From: JBFLVQ01 sp040758525
GTDB lineage: Bacteria > Acidobacteriota > Blastocatellia > Chloracidobacteriales > JADJPF01
Length of the DNA stretch: 32,807 bases
Direction: 5' to 3'
NCBI GenBank assembly: GCA_040758525.1
Contig: JBFLVQ010000026.1
Coordinates: forward strand, 1-32,807
Each line of letters begins with the position of its first letter. Positions within the stretch are counted from its first letter, which is position 1. The notes beneath the pieces were generated by a model. The model was given only the letters and a program-made list of their open reading frames with translations, had not been told where the DNA came from and ran no database searches. Made by a program: the position numbers and the translations under genes. Shown one piece after another: positions 23,286 through 31,107 of this stretch.

Positions 23286-23887
23286 ATGTCTTTCAAATCC
23301 TGATCCAAACGGGCTAGTAACTCAGCAATTCTTTTCGCCATGGTCTCGATTACTTGTAGGCCATCCTTTAGCTCTTCCGGCAGAGGTCGGCGTAGCAGTA
23401 GGGTAGCGCGGCCTAGTACTCCCGTAAGAGGATCGGTAATATCACGCTGCAAAATACGTATCAGCTCCTTGAGGGCAAGATTGCGTCGTTGTAACTCGTC
23501 TTGTAGCCGCTTGACACGTAGTGCAGCATTAATACGCGCACTCAACTCTGCCTGATTGTAGGGCTTGCTTATATAATCGTGGGCACCTGCCTCGAAGCCC
23601 CGTACCTCATCCTCTAGTTTACGTAGCACAGTAATAAGAATCACAGGAATATGGCTAGTAGTAGGATCGTCCTTAAGACGTCGGCAGACCTGATAGCCAT
23701 CAATATCGGGCATGATCACATCCAGTAATATCACATCAGGATGAGCTGAATTGGCTAGTGCCAAGGCTTCTGCGCCATTACTAGCTAATAGTACTTCATA
23801 TTTGAATCTCTCAAAGAACATAGCTAAATATTCTCTGGTATCTTGATCGTCATCGACTACAAGAATAGTGGCTGGTATCTGTTTCAT
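23246..23887 (-). CDS. response regulator fused to a degenerate histidine-kinase dimerisation domain
   Basis: A 213-aa protein. Residues 1-122 are a complete receiver (D12-D14 acid pocket, D56 in L-L-D-V-I-M-P, T86, K108). Residues about 126-200 are helical and resemble a HisKA (DHp) dimerisation domain: I-L-Q-R-D-I-T-D-P-L-T-G-V-L-G aligns with the H-box S-H-E-L-R-T-P-L-T. Arg148 stands where the phosphorylated histidine should be. No ATPase domain follows. It therefore looks like a receiver with a dimerisation module derived from a kinase and cannot autophosphorylate. The ATG at 23887 follows GAGGGAG; a TTG four codons upstream is weaker. Confidence 0.85.
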   Translation of the reverse strand: MKQIPATILVVDDDQDTREYLAMFFERFKYEVLLASNGAEALALANSAHPDVILLDVIMPDIDGYQVCRRLKDDPTTSHIPVILITVLRKLEDEVRGFEAGAHDYISKPYNQAELSARINAALRVKRLQDELQRRNLALKELIRILQRDITDPLTGVLGRATLLLRRPLPEELKDGLQVIETMAKRIAELLARLDQDLKDIQSPAGLKDNSSL

Positions 23888-24312
23888 AATCTCCCTCAAG
23901 CTGAGGATCGCTTTGACAAGAGCTACTTTACCAGGTTTGGCAAACCCTCTTCACACTATTGTCGCATCAATGTCAATTACTGTCTTCGCTGAATTTACCT
24001 GATTAGAAGATTTTTGTAAAAATACCACGTTTTTTCCGCTGCCTGCCATTAGACCAAATTAGCAGGCTTTACTATGCGGGCAACAGCAGTGGCTATTCTG
24101 GGTCACGATTGTAGACGAGCATCGTCGTCCATTTCTCTACCCCTTATAGCACAATGGTTATTGGGTAATATTTCTTGCTACCGTTGAGGAAAAATCCCCG
24201 ACACTAATTACTAGCTAGCATAAATTAGTAGACAAGTGCGCCATTTTAATAGTGTTATTGCGCGGCATACTAGTTGCTCTAATACGCTTAGCTTAATTGT
24301 AGGAAGGCGCAT
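23888..24312. other. 425-bp intergenic region between divergent signalling genes
   Basis: No credible gene is seen. It contains an inverted repeat ACTAATT (24203-24209) / AATTAGT (24223-24229) around the palindrome CTAGCTAG (24211-24218), a possible operator. TTGCGC (24258-24263), 16 bp and TAATAC (24280-24285) form a weak promoter candidate for the HD-GYP gene. The rest is AT-rich sequence with nothing I recognise. Confidence 0.4.
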
Positions 24313-25485
24313 TTGACACAATTACTAAACCAAGAAATCGACTATCAGACCTCGTGCCCAGTCAAGTTCGATCATCAAGATCTACTTAGGTCATTGAATG
24401 ATTGCCTATCTCTTAACGAGAAGCTCAAGATCATTCATCAAGCGCTTCAGAGCAGATGTAATTTTGTTGATCGTATCTCTGTGGCTTCTTATGATGAGCG
24501 TGCTATGTTGGTAAAGACCTTTGTTGCCAGTGGTGATACTCAACCACTCGTTCATTATAGCGCTCCACTTAGCTCGACATCTTCGTTACGCGAAATTATC
24601 AAGATCGGAAAGCCACGTGTGATCAATAATCTTTCTCTACTTGATAAAGGCACACAAGAGCATACACATAGGATCAGAGCACAGGGTTATCTCTCCAGTT
24701 ATACACTGCCATTGTGCGTCAACGCTACTCTAGGTGGTTTTATCTTCTTCAACTCTTACCAACAAGACTGCTTTAGCGAAGCCGTATTGCCAGAGTTGGA
24801 TGTCTATGGCCATCTAATCTCAAGCATTGTTGGTAATGAGATCGCAGCAATAAAAACACTGCAGGCAGCATTACAAACTGCTAATCAGATGGTTCATCTA
24901 CGCGATCCAGAGACCGGTAGACACCTTGATAGAATGACACGCTTTTCCCGTCTGATTGCACAAGAATTGGCACTACAGGGGAGATACAAATTTAACGATG
25001 AGTTTATTGAGCGGATCTTCTTTTTTGCCCCTATGCATGACATAGGCAAGATTGGCATACCAGATTATATACTGATGAAGCCAGATAAACTTAATCCGCA
25101 AGAGTTCGAGATAATGAAGACCCATACGGTAAAGGGTCGCGATATGATCGATGCAATGCTAATCAATTTTGGTCTACAAGCTATCAGTGGGATAGATATG
25201 TTGCGTAACATTGCTGTGTATCATCACGAAACACTTGATGGTAAAGGTTACCCCTATGGGTTGAAAGAGAATGAGATACCGATCGAGGCACGTATTGTTG
25301 CGGTCGCAGATATCTTTGATGCTTTGACTAGTAGACGTTGTTATAAGTCGGCTTGGAGTAATAGAGAAGCCTTTGCAGCGCTACGACAGTTAACTCCTAA
25401 CAAGCTTGATAGTGATTGCGTTGCCGTGCTTATCGATAATCCAGAAAAAGTAGTACAGATCCAATTACAGTTTGTCGATGAATAA
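24313..25485 (+). CDS. GAF/HD-GYP cyclic-di-GMP phosphodiesterase
   Basis: A 390-aa protein. Residues about 33-180 form a GAF sensor domain. The HD-GYP domain (about 195-385) contains the metal-binding H242-D243 (M-H-D-I-G-K-I-G-I-P-D), HHE at 304-306 and the name-giving GYP at 312-314 within D-G-K-G-Y-P-Y-G-L. All expected catalytic marks are present, so it should break down c-di-GMP in response to a GAF ligand. It starts at TTG with AGGAAGG five bases upstream; no ATG lies near the frame start. A PilZ receptor gene converges with it just downstream, suggesting a local c-di-GMP circuit. Confidence 0.9.
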   Translation: MTQLLNQEIDYQTSCPVKFDHQDLLRSLNDCLSLNEKLKIIHQALQSRCNFVDRISVASYDERAMLVKTFVASGDTQPLVHYSAPLSSTSSLREIIKIGKPRVINNLSLLDKGTQEHTHRIRAQGYLSSYTLPLCVNATLGGFIFFNSYQQDCFSEAVLPELDVYGHLISSIVGNEIAAIKTLQAALQTANQMVHLRDPETGRHLDRMTRFSRLIAQELALQGRYKFNDEFIERIFFFAPMHDIGKIGIPDYILMKPDKLNPQEFEIMKTHTVKGRDMIDAMLINFGLQAISGIDMLRNIAVYHHETLDGKGYPYGLKENEIPIEARIVAVADIFDALTSRRCYKSAWSNREAFAALRQLTPNKLDSDCVAVLIDNPEKVVQIQLQFVDE

Positions 25486-25519
25486 ATTGTCTGGATAGTG
25501 GTTAGTGTGTGTGAAAGTG

Positions 25520-25537
25520 AGGGCGCTATGGCGCCCT
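25520..25537. terminator. GC-rich hairpin between convergent HD-GYP and PilZ genes
   Basis: AGGGCGC (25520-25526), loop TATG and GCGCCCT (25531-25537) form a perfect 7-bp stem that touches the PilZ stop codon and lies 34 bases past the HD-GYP stop. TAGTT follows on the plus strand. It could end transcription from both sides. Confidence 0.55.
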
Positions 25538-25869
25538 TAGTTAAATGGCCAGTTTTCCGTCTTCTCGATAAAATGCACACCTAGGCGCACTTTATTGCGT
25601 TCTTGGCGAGAATCATAGGATACGCTGACAACCTCTCCCAAGGCGGCAAAATCGCCACCCAAGTCAATAGCGATCTGTGTTCCAACTGGTAATGGTAGAT
25701 AGGTATGTAGTCCCAATCCGGCACTGCTAGTATCTGCTGCTATGGCATGAAAATCGTAACCACTCTCGCTATCTAAGACTTTGACTTTAACGAATATATT
25801 TGCAGGAGTACGAGAGGATTTGCGCATATCTAGATCCAGTGTTGGTGTCATATTAATATGAGTAACCAT
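25537..25869 (-). CDS. PilZ-domain c-di-GMP receptor
   Basis: A 110-aa stand-alone PilZ protein. The two c-di-GMP binding motifs are intact: RxxxR at R16-R20 (R-K-S-S-R) and DxSxxG at D46-G51 (D-T-S-S-A-G). A PilZ beta barrel follows, ending in K-V-R-L-G-V-H-F. With both motifs present it should bind c-di-GMP and act on an unknown target. The ATG at 25869 follows AGGAGG at 7-base spacing and is preferred over an in-frame start at 25911. It converges with the HD-GYP phosphodiesterase. Confidence 0.9.
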   Translation of the reverse strand: MVTHINMTPTLDLDMRKSSRTPANIFVKVKVLDSESGYDFHAIAADTSSAGLGLHTYLPLPVGTQIAIDLGGDFAALGEVVSVSYDSRQERNKVRLGVHFIEKTENWPFN

Positions 25870-26048
25870 GATGACGCCTCCTGGTGAGTAAAATTGCTGC
25901 TTAGTAAGCATTCAATACGACATATCTTTATCAGAGCAATAGTCGTGCCAGCATATACCGTTTTAATAGCTTTCAATTTTTGCATAGTGCTCTCCTCTAA
26001 CCGCCTAGGTCGCGGCCATAATAGTTATCCTGGAAAGAGCTTAATGGT

Positions 26049-26327
26049 TTAACGTGGCTGATTCTTATTAGGGTAATGGGGCACTATTAGTTTAAGCACA
26101 ATAGCACATTGAACCATTTGAGCAATTGAGTTGGCCGAGAGTTTCTTTTTTATCTTGGCACTATGTGCTTCTACTGTCTTAATACTGATGCCTAGGTATT
26201 CTCCAATCTTTTTACTTGTGTATCCTTCTGCTATTAATCGCAACACTTCACATTCCCGTTTGGTCAGTCTATTGCTAGGATCCTCAAGCTGCTCTTTGGG
26301 GTCGTGGAGCTTTTTTAATAGATGCAT
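26049..26327 (-). CDS. stand-alone LuxR-type helix-turn-helix DNA-binding protein
   Basis: A 92-aa protein consisting mostly of a LuxR/GerE DNA-binding domain (residues about 20-85): L-T-K-R-E-C-E-V-L-R-L-I-A-E-G, K-K-I-G-E-Y-L-G-I-S, then K-T-V-E-A-H-S-A-K-I. No receiver or ligand domain precedes it. Either it acts alone, or it pairs with one of the single-domain receivers encoded nearby. The ribosome binding site is weak (AGGA). The 274-bp region upstream, shared with the divergent NTF2-like gene, holds repeated CACTTGT words but no clear promoter. Confidence 0.85.
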   Translation of the reverse strand: MHLLKKLHDPKEQLEDPSNRLTKRECEVLRLIAEGYTSKKIGEYLGISIKTVEAHSAKIKKKLSANSIAQMVQCAIVLKLIVPHYPNKNQPR

Positions 26328-26601
26328 AATCCTACTAGTCCTATCTTCTTATTCGGCAGTATTAACCATATGGCTAGGCTATAAGCAACACTTGTACCAA
26401 GGGTAAAAATAAGAAAATGATGCTTTTCCTAGCCAGATTCTCGTAATATTCCCCAAAAAATAGTCACATTGTGGATTATTTCGCACTTGTTACCCAAGAG
26501 AAACGATTATTGATCTCGGTAATTAATGGTCACACTTGTTAGCAGTTTTGAGTCTAAACAATCTTGAGCAATTTTTACCCTAACTTAGAGGCAAACCAGA
26601 T

Positions 26602-27072
26602 ATGCATCCAAATGAGAAGTTGATCCAACGGTTTTATAATTGTTTTCAGAATCGCGATCATAATGGAATGGCTGAATGCTATCATCAAGAGATAGAATTT
26701 TCTGATAGTGTCTTTACTAACCTAAAGGGATTTAAAGCTAAGGCAATGTGGCGAATGTTATGTGAAAGAGCAACCGATCTAGACATAACCGTAAGCAATA
26801 TAGAAGCGGATGATAAACAAGGAAAGGCACACTGGGAAGCGATATATACCTTCTCCAAGACGGGTAGAAAAGTGCATAACAAAATTGATGCCAGCTTTCA
26901 GTTCAAAGAGGGAAAAATAGTAAAGCATATAGACTCATTCAATATATGGAGATGGGCAAGTATGGCCTTAGGAATAACCGGGCAACTTTTTGGCTGGCTG
27001 CCAGCCATACAAAAGACGATCCGAAGAGAGGCTAATGATAATTTGGAGAAGTTTATCCAGAAGAGTTACTAG
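26602..27072 (+). CDS. NTF2-like/SnoaL-like protein
   Basis: A 156-aa protein with the typical opening of SnoaL-like NTF2-fold proteins: L-I-Q-R-F-Y-N-C-F-Q-N-R-D, then M-A-E-C-Y-H, then strands H-W-E-A-I-Y-T-F and A-S-F-Q-F-K-E-G-K-I, and H-I-D-S-F-N-I-W-R-W. Members are small ligand-binding or enzymatic cone-shaped proteins with varied roles, so no reaction can be assigned. The C-terminal 40 residues add a hydrophobic stretch (M-A-L-G-I-T-G-Q-L-F-G-W) and a basic helix. GAGG lies 12 bases before the ATG. Confidence 0.8.
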   Translation: MHPNEKLIQRFYNCFQNRDHNGMAECYHQEIEFSDSVFTNLKGFKAKAMWRMLCERATDLDITVSNIEADDKQGKAHWEAIYTFSKTGRKVHNKIDASFQFKEGKIVKHIDSFNIWRWASMALGITGQLFGWLPAIQKTIRREANDNLEKFIQKSY

Positions 27073-27146
27073 GATGACCTGGTTTAGACAAACTACTGCT
27101 TTTATGGGATAATGTTGCGATATTGGCTTAATGGAGATTAAATCGG

Positions 27147-27578
27147 ATGACAGAAGTAAAAGTAGCAACATTTTTTTATGGCTCTTATATCAATTTTAAT
27201 GTTCTTAAAGAAGTAGATCTTGTTCCTGAACAATGGCAAGTAGCAAAGTTAAGTGGTTATGATATCAGAATCCAACCCCGCGCTAATCTTATTAGATCTG
27301 ATCAGCATTCTGTTTATGGAATAGTTGCCACCGCTACACATCAAGAACTTACTCGTCTCTATGCGCATGCAAAAGATGTTTTAGGAGAAGTCTATTTACC
27401 CGAAGCTGTCTTAGTTGAGATGTTGGATAGTAGATGGAAACCAGCATTATGTTATATTGCCCCATCAATGCAGGCCAGACCGGCTACTAATGATTATATT
27501 GACCGTATTGTAATACCAGCAAAGCAATACAATTTTCCTAGTTGGTATATAGAGCGGCTAGAAAGCTTCAGACCATAG
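27147..27578 (+). CDS. gamma-glutamylcyclotransferase-like (AIG2-type) protein
   Basis: A 143-aa protein. The substrate loop F-F-Y-G-S-Y-I-N (9-16) matches the YGS-x-x-N motif of the gamma-glutamylcyclotransferase fold. The middle contains V-Y-G-I-V-A-T-A, a usual strand of the fold, and E81 or E86 in G-E-V-Y-L-P-E could serve as the catalytic glutamate. Relatives split gamma-glutamyl amines or peptides, forming 5-oxoproline; the actual substrate is unknown. There is no clear ribosome binding site other than GGAG about 15 bases before the ATG. A loose TTAGAC/GATAAT promoter-like pair lies at 27084-27113. Confidence 0.75.
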   Translation: MTEVKVATFFYGSYINFNVLKEVDLVPEQWQVAKLSGYDIRIQPRANLIRSDQHSVYGIVATATHQELTRLYAHAKDVLGEVYLPEAVLVEMLDSRWKPALCYIAPSMQARPATNDYIDRIVIPAKQYNFPSWYIERLESFRP

Positions 27579-27610
27579 ATCTTCAATACACAAGCAACCT
27601 TTCAGCATTG

Positions 27611-27946
27611 TTAGTGGCTGGAGACCAACTTTACATCGGTAATTGACGAGGTGTGCAAACGCTGTACTCCTAGCGAAGTCTGCAGTAAGAAGAAGATCGC
27701 TTTGGAGTTAATTTTAATGCTCTTATTGTGTAGTTGCTCGGAGTTATCCGGTGCTACACACAGTAGTACAGCCTCATGCGCTTCATTACCAAGTTGGCCG
27801 CCAGAGAGAATACCACGACGATCAACAGGATCGGTTACTCTAAATTGATACTGACTGTTTTTCGTGCGAATTATCAATTTATCGTTGGCTTTCAAAACAT
27901 CGAAAGCGACCTCTTTATTGCTTGTTGTCTGATTCAACCCAAACAT
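27611..27946 (-). CDS. small beta-rich protein of unknown function
   Basis: A 111-aa protein preceded by GGGAG at normal spacing. After a polar start there are strands K-L-I-I-R-T-K-N and Y-Q-F-R-V-T-D-P, then a loop R-R-G-I-L-S-G-G-Q-L-G, and more strands toward the end. There is no signal peptide or membrane helix. I do not recognise the family. The glycine-rich GILSGGQLG loop is the most distinctive part. It converges with the cyclotransferase-like gene, and a nested inverted repeat lies about 27 bp upstream of its start. Confidence 0.65.
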   Translation of the reverse strand: MFGLNQTTSNKEVAFDVLKANDKLIIRTKNSQYQFRVTDPVDRRGILSGGQLGNEAHEAVLLCVAPDNSEQLHNKSIKINSKAIFFLLQTSLGVQRLHTSSITDVKLVSSH

Positions 27947-27972
27947 AATGATCTCCCAAACCTTTTTTCTAC

Positions 27973-28007
27973 ATCAGGCATAACACTTGTCCTCAAGTAC
28001 ACCTGAT
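27973..28007. promoter_or_regulatory. nested inverted repeat upstream of the 27611-27946 gene
   Basis: ATCAGG (27973-27978) pairs with CCTGAT (28002-28007), and inside it ACTTG (27985-27989) pairs with CAAGT (27994-27998) around loop TCCT. It lies just upstream of the minus-strand start at 27946 and may be a leader hairpin or operator. Confidence 0.35.
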
Positions 28008-28229
28008 ATTTGTCCTTGCTAACAGGAGCAAGCCCTGTGCCGCGCTATTAATAACCGTTCTTATATAATTAAATTCATACTTGTTTGTAAGCAATTGATG
28101 CACTTTTTCCTGTACGGCATGCTTACATTGCCACAATAGTACAGGCTGCCAGCTACTAGCTAAGTATCCCAGCTGCTGCACAGTTTTTGCTGGATAAACT
28201 GGAGCTTACTGCGAGAAGAAGGAGGGATT

Positions 28230-28934
28230 ATGTCGGACAGAATTATTGAAGAGAGGGAGGAGTACGAACCTGATGCGCCACTCTGGTCACGCCAAGGCTG
28301 GCGACGACGTGGCCGCTATTGGGTGCGTCGTGTGAGGCGACCATCGTTCTTCTCGGTTTTGGTGGGGCTTCTAATTGCTGGGATAATTGCTGGAGCTATC
28401 TATTTTTACTATTATGGCAATCGCTCGCTAAGGTCAGATCTAAACCTTGTGCGTAGTACTTCGCAAGATACTGCTACTACCGCAGCAGTAAAGACAACCT
28501 TCTCACTCAATAAACAACTACAGGATGATTCAATCAACGTAGATAGCGCTAACGGTATTGTCACGCTCAATGGGGAAGTAAATTCGTCACAGGATCGCCA
28601 ACTGGCTGAGGATTTAGCACGTAATACACGTGGCGTTCAGAGAGTGGTCAATAATCTTACTATTGCCGCCGCCGCTCGCACTGCACAGCAAGTTCAAGAT
28701 CTGGAGTTAAAAGCCAATGTACTGGCAGCACTGCTCGCCAATGATGCATTGAAGGGTCAGGATATTCGGGCTGAAGTGAAGGACCGTGTGGTCATGCTTA
28801 CAGGTAGTGTAGAGACTGAATTACAAAAAAATATTGCTACTGCGACAGCACAACAGATAACAGGCGTACGTGAAGTGAAAGATGAACAACTCTCAGTGCG
28901 CTTTCAACGCACTACTGAGCCATCTTCACAGTAG
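28230..28934 (+). CDS. membrane-anchored protein with two BON domains
   Basis: A 234-aa protein behind a strong AAGGAGGG. A basic N terminus with many Arg residues (20-38) precedes one transmembrane helix (about 41-62), so the rest should lie in the periplasm. Two BON domains follow, about 82-147 and 156-226, each with the usual pattern of a variable helix, a strand such as G-I-V-T-L-N-G-E-V or V-V-M-L-T-G-S-V, and a closing V-x-x-V-x-x-x-L. BON domains bind phospholipid or envelope surfaces, as in OsmY and Kbp, and are often linked to osmotic or envelope stress. The function here is inferred from the family only. Confidence 0.85.
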   Translation: MSDRIIEEREEYEPDAPLWSRQGWRRRGRYWVRRVRRPSFFSVLVGLLIAGIIAGAIYFYYYGNRSLRSDLNLVRSTSQDTATTAAVKTTFSLNKQLQDDSINVDSANGIVTLNGEVNSSQDRQLAEDLARNTRGVQRVVNNLTIAAAARTAQQVQDLELKANVLAALLANDALKGQDIRAEVKDRVVMLTGSVETELQKNIATATAQQITGVREVKDEQLSVRFQRTTEPSSQ

Positions 28935-28962
28935 TTGCTGACTGTACGCTGCCCAGGTTGCT

Positions 28963-28991
28963 TTCGCACAACCCAAATTTCAGGCTAAAAT
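28963..28991 (+). promoter_or_regulatory. weak candidate promoter for the SDR gene
   Basis: TTCGCA (28963-28968), 17 bp and TAAAAT (28986-28991), about 37 bp before the ATG at 29029. The -10 box is good and the -35 box poor. Confidence 0.3.
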
Positions 28992-29028
28992 CTCTGCCAC
29001 CGATATTCTCATTTGCGAAGGAGCAGTT

Positions 29029-29820
29029 ATGGAGCTAGGACTTAAAGATCGTGTGGCGGTGGTAGCAGGATCAAGCCAAGGAATTGGTAAAGCAATTGCT
29101 GAAGGATTGGCTGCTGAAGGCGCAATGTTGGCAATGTGTGCGCGTAATGCCGCACAGTTAGAGCAGACAGCAGCACAGATTCGTGCTCAAACTGGTGTGA
29201 AAGTGCTTGCCGTGGCTGCCGATGTAACTAAAGTGGCAGATATCGAGCAGCTTGTTAGTCAGACCCTTGATAGCTATGGCCGCATTGATATTCTTGTCAA
29301 TAATGCCGGTGGACCACCCGCAACCAACTTTGAGAACACACCACAAGAAGCTTGGCAACAGGCAATCGATCTTAATCTGATGACAACGATCAACTGTTGC
29401 CGAGCCGTTGTACCACATATGCGTACACAACAGTGGGGGCGTATTATCAATATTACATCTATCTCTGTGAAGCAGCCCGTAGAAAACCTTATTCTCTCCA
29501 ATACTGCGCGTGCTGCCGTGATAGGGTTTGCCAAGAGTCTTGCTAACGAACTGGGAAAATACAACATACTAGTCAATAATATCTGTCCTGGCTACACGCT
29601 CACAGATCGTCTGCAAGAACTGGTCGAGGTGCGTGCCAAGGCTGCCAATATTCAACAAGCAGAGGTTTTCAAGCGTTGGGAACAGGATGTGCCAGTTGGT
29701 CGATTAGGCCGACCAGAAGAGGTCGCTGCTTATGCTGTCTTTCTTGCTTCCGAGCGGGCTAGCTATATCAACGGCACAACCGTAACGGTTGATGGTGGAC
29801 TTGTTAAGGGTCTGCTCTGA
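29029..29820 (+). CDS. atypical short-chain dehydrogenase/reductase lacking the catalytic Tyr-Lys pair
   Basis: A 263-aa protein with the SDR fold: glycine loop A-G-S-S-Q-G-I-G (13-20), A-D-V-T, N-N-A-G-G (91-95), N-I-T-S-I-S, and the C-terminal P-V-G-R-L-G-R-P-E-E and I-N-G-T-T-V-T-V-D-G-G. The Y-x-x-x-K catalytic pair is absent; S157-N-T-A-R161 stands in its place, and the cofactor loop begins with Ala instead of Thr. This resembles the beta-ketoacyl-reductase-like SDR subgroup described as lacking a perfect cofactor motif and catalytic tetrad. It may have altered chemistry or only bind ligands. GAAGGAG precedes the ATG. Confidence 0.85.
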   Translation: MELGLKDRVAVVAGSSQGIGKAIAEGLAAEGAMLAMCARNAAQLEQTAAQIRAQTGVKVLAVAADVTKVADIEQLVSQTLDSYGRIDILVNNAGGPPATNFENTPQEAWQQAIDLNLMTTINCCRAVVPHMRTQQWGRIINITSISVKQPVENLILSNTARAAVIGFAKSLANELGKYNILVNNICPGYTLTDRLQELVEVRAKAANIQQAEVFKRWEQDVPVGRLGRPEEVAAYAVFLASERASYINGTTVTVDGGLVKGLL

Positions 29821-29839
29821 GGTTGTAGTTCACAGCCGG

Positions 29840-30910
29840 TTAAAGAAGCTTTTGCAAGATTGTCGGGGTAATGCGGTGTAGTGCTACCACCTCGTCTACA
29901 CCGCCACGCGCGATTGCCTCTTTAGGCATACTGTAGACTACACAACTGGCTTCGTCCTGTGCGATTGTTGTAGCGCCGGCTTTCTTCATTTCTAATAGAC
30001 CTGCTGCACCATCATTGCCCATACCGGTCATAATCACGCCTATGGCATTGGCTGCGGCAGTTTGTGCAACAGAGCGAAACAGTGCGTCAACACTGGGACG
30101 ATGGTGCGAAATCAAGGGGCCATCAACTACCTCAACCGCGTAAACGCCACCATTGCGCACTAACAATGTATGATGATCACCTGGTGCAATCAATGCACGT
30201 CCAGACTTAACACGATCGCCACTAGCAGCTTCTTTCACTTCTATACGGCAGATTTGATCTAGTCGTCGTGCGAAATTGGCAGTAAAGCCTGCCGGCATAT
30301 GTTGCACAATAACAATACCAGGAGCATCCGGTGGCATTGCTTCTAATAAAAGGCGTAGCGCTTCTGTGCCTCCTGTGGAAGCCCCTATCGCAATAACCTT
30401 TTCTGTTGTTGCTCTGTTTAGCGGTTTGGGTTGTAGAGGTATTATTGTATCAGCACTGAGTTGTGACTGTGTGGGTAGTGTGCGGCGAGGTAAATGTATC
30501 TGTGCTGCGTCCCTTATGGTATTGATAAATATACGCACCGATTCATGCAAGAATCCTTTTACATCAAAGCGAGGTTTATTAATTACTTCAATGGCGCCTT
30601 CTTCAAGTGCGTGTAGCGCAGTTTCTGCGTTCTTGCTAGTTAAGCCTGAACAGATCACTACAGGGATAGGATCTTCTGACATAATTTTTCGTAAGAAGGT
30701 GAGGCCATCCATTTGCGGCATCTCCAGATCGAGCACAATCACATCTGGACGAGCCTTTTTCATCTTATCGATAGCAATAATTGGGTTGGCTGCCGCTTCC
30801 ACGGTGAATTCACCAGTATGCGAAAGCAGCTCTGTCAACACTTGGCGTACCACTGCCGAATCATCAACGATGATAACCCTTAATCGATTTTTCTCTTGTC
30901 GCAGTAACAT
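29840..30910 (-). CDS. cheB: CheB-type protein-glutamate methylesterase/deamidase
   Basis: A 356-aa protein with complete CheB architecture. The receiver (residues about 10-125) has phosphorylation site D61 in L-D-L-E-M-P. After a linker, the methylesterase domain (about 170-350) has the catalytic triad S178 (G-A-S-T-G-G), H204 (V-Q-H-M-P) and D300 (G-M-G-N-D-G). It removes methyl groups from chemoreceptor glutamates. AGGAG lies 9 bases before the ATG at 30910; a GTG one codon upstream overlaps the end of the preceding cheR fragment (TAGTG), so either start is possible. It is the only core chemosensory enzyme in the cluster that appears whole. Confidence 0.95.
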   Translation of the reverse strand: MLLRQEKNRLRVIIVDDSAVVRQVLTELLSHTGEFTVEAAANPIIAIDKMKKARPDVIVLDLEMPQMDGLTFLRKIMSEDPIPVVICSGLTSKNAETALHALEEGAIEVINKPRFDVKGFLHESVRIFINTIRDAAQIHLPRRTLPTQSQLSADTIIPLQPKPLNRATTEKVIAIGASTGGTEALRLLLEAMPPDAPGIVIVQHMPAGFTANFARRLDQICRIEVKEAASGDRVKSGRALIAPGDHHTLLVRNGGVYAVEVVDGPLISHHRPSVDALFRSVAQTAAANAIGVIMTGMGNDGAAGLLEMKKAGATTIAQDEASCVVYSMPKEAIARGGVDEVVALHRITPTILQKLL

Positions 30911-30912
30911 CA

Positions 30913-31107
30913 CTAATATCTCCTAGGGTCTATCTTAATGGCTGGCTTTGTCAGTGGTAATGGAATGGTTTTTTCACTCTCGATATTTAATGAATAGATG
31001 GTTGGAATAACACAACGAGTTCTATTGGTAAGACAATTGAGACTCTCGGAATGGCCTAGAAATAAGTAACCAGTTGGCGGCAAGCGATCCAACAAGCGAT
31101 TGATCAT
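30913..31107 (-). pseudogene. cheR: cheR C-terminal fragment
   Basis: The 64 codons begin M-I-N-R-L-L-D-R-L-P-P-T-G-Y-L-F-L-G-H-S-E-S-L and continue L-T-N-R-T-R-C-V-I-P-T-I-Y. This is the distinctive C-terminal part of CheR methyltransferases (G-Y-L-F-L-G-H-S-E-S...P-x-I-Y). CheR is normally about 270-280 aa, so some three quarters is missing, including the whole SAM-binding region, and no enzyme activity is possible. A stop codon lies two codons upstream in the same frame. The fragment's ATG overlaps the stop of the cheA fragment (ATGA), and its own stop overlaps the optional GTG start of cheB, as an intact cheR-cheB junction would. Confidence 0.85.

Noticed and set aside
26389..26543. CACTTGT words at 26389, 26484 and 26533 between the LuxR-type and NTF2-like genes, with another at 27984
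   Set aside because: Only seven bases are shared and the flanks differ, so chance is a sufficient explanation without a genome-wide count.
27993..28181. 62-codon minus-strand frame
   Set aside because: No ribosome binding site and no recognisable protein pattern; it lies in the leader region of neighbouring genes.
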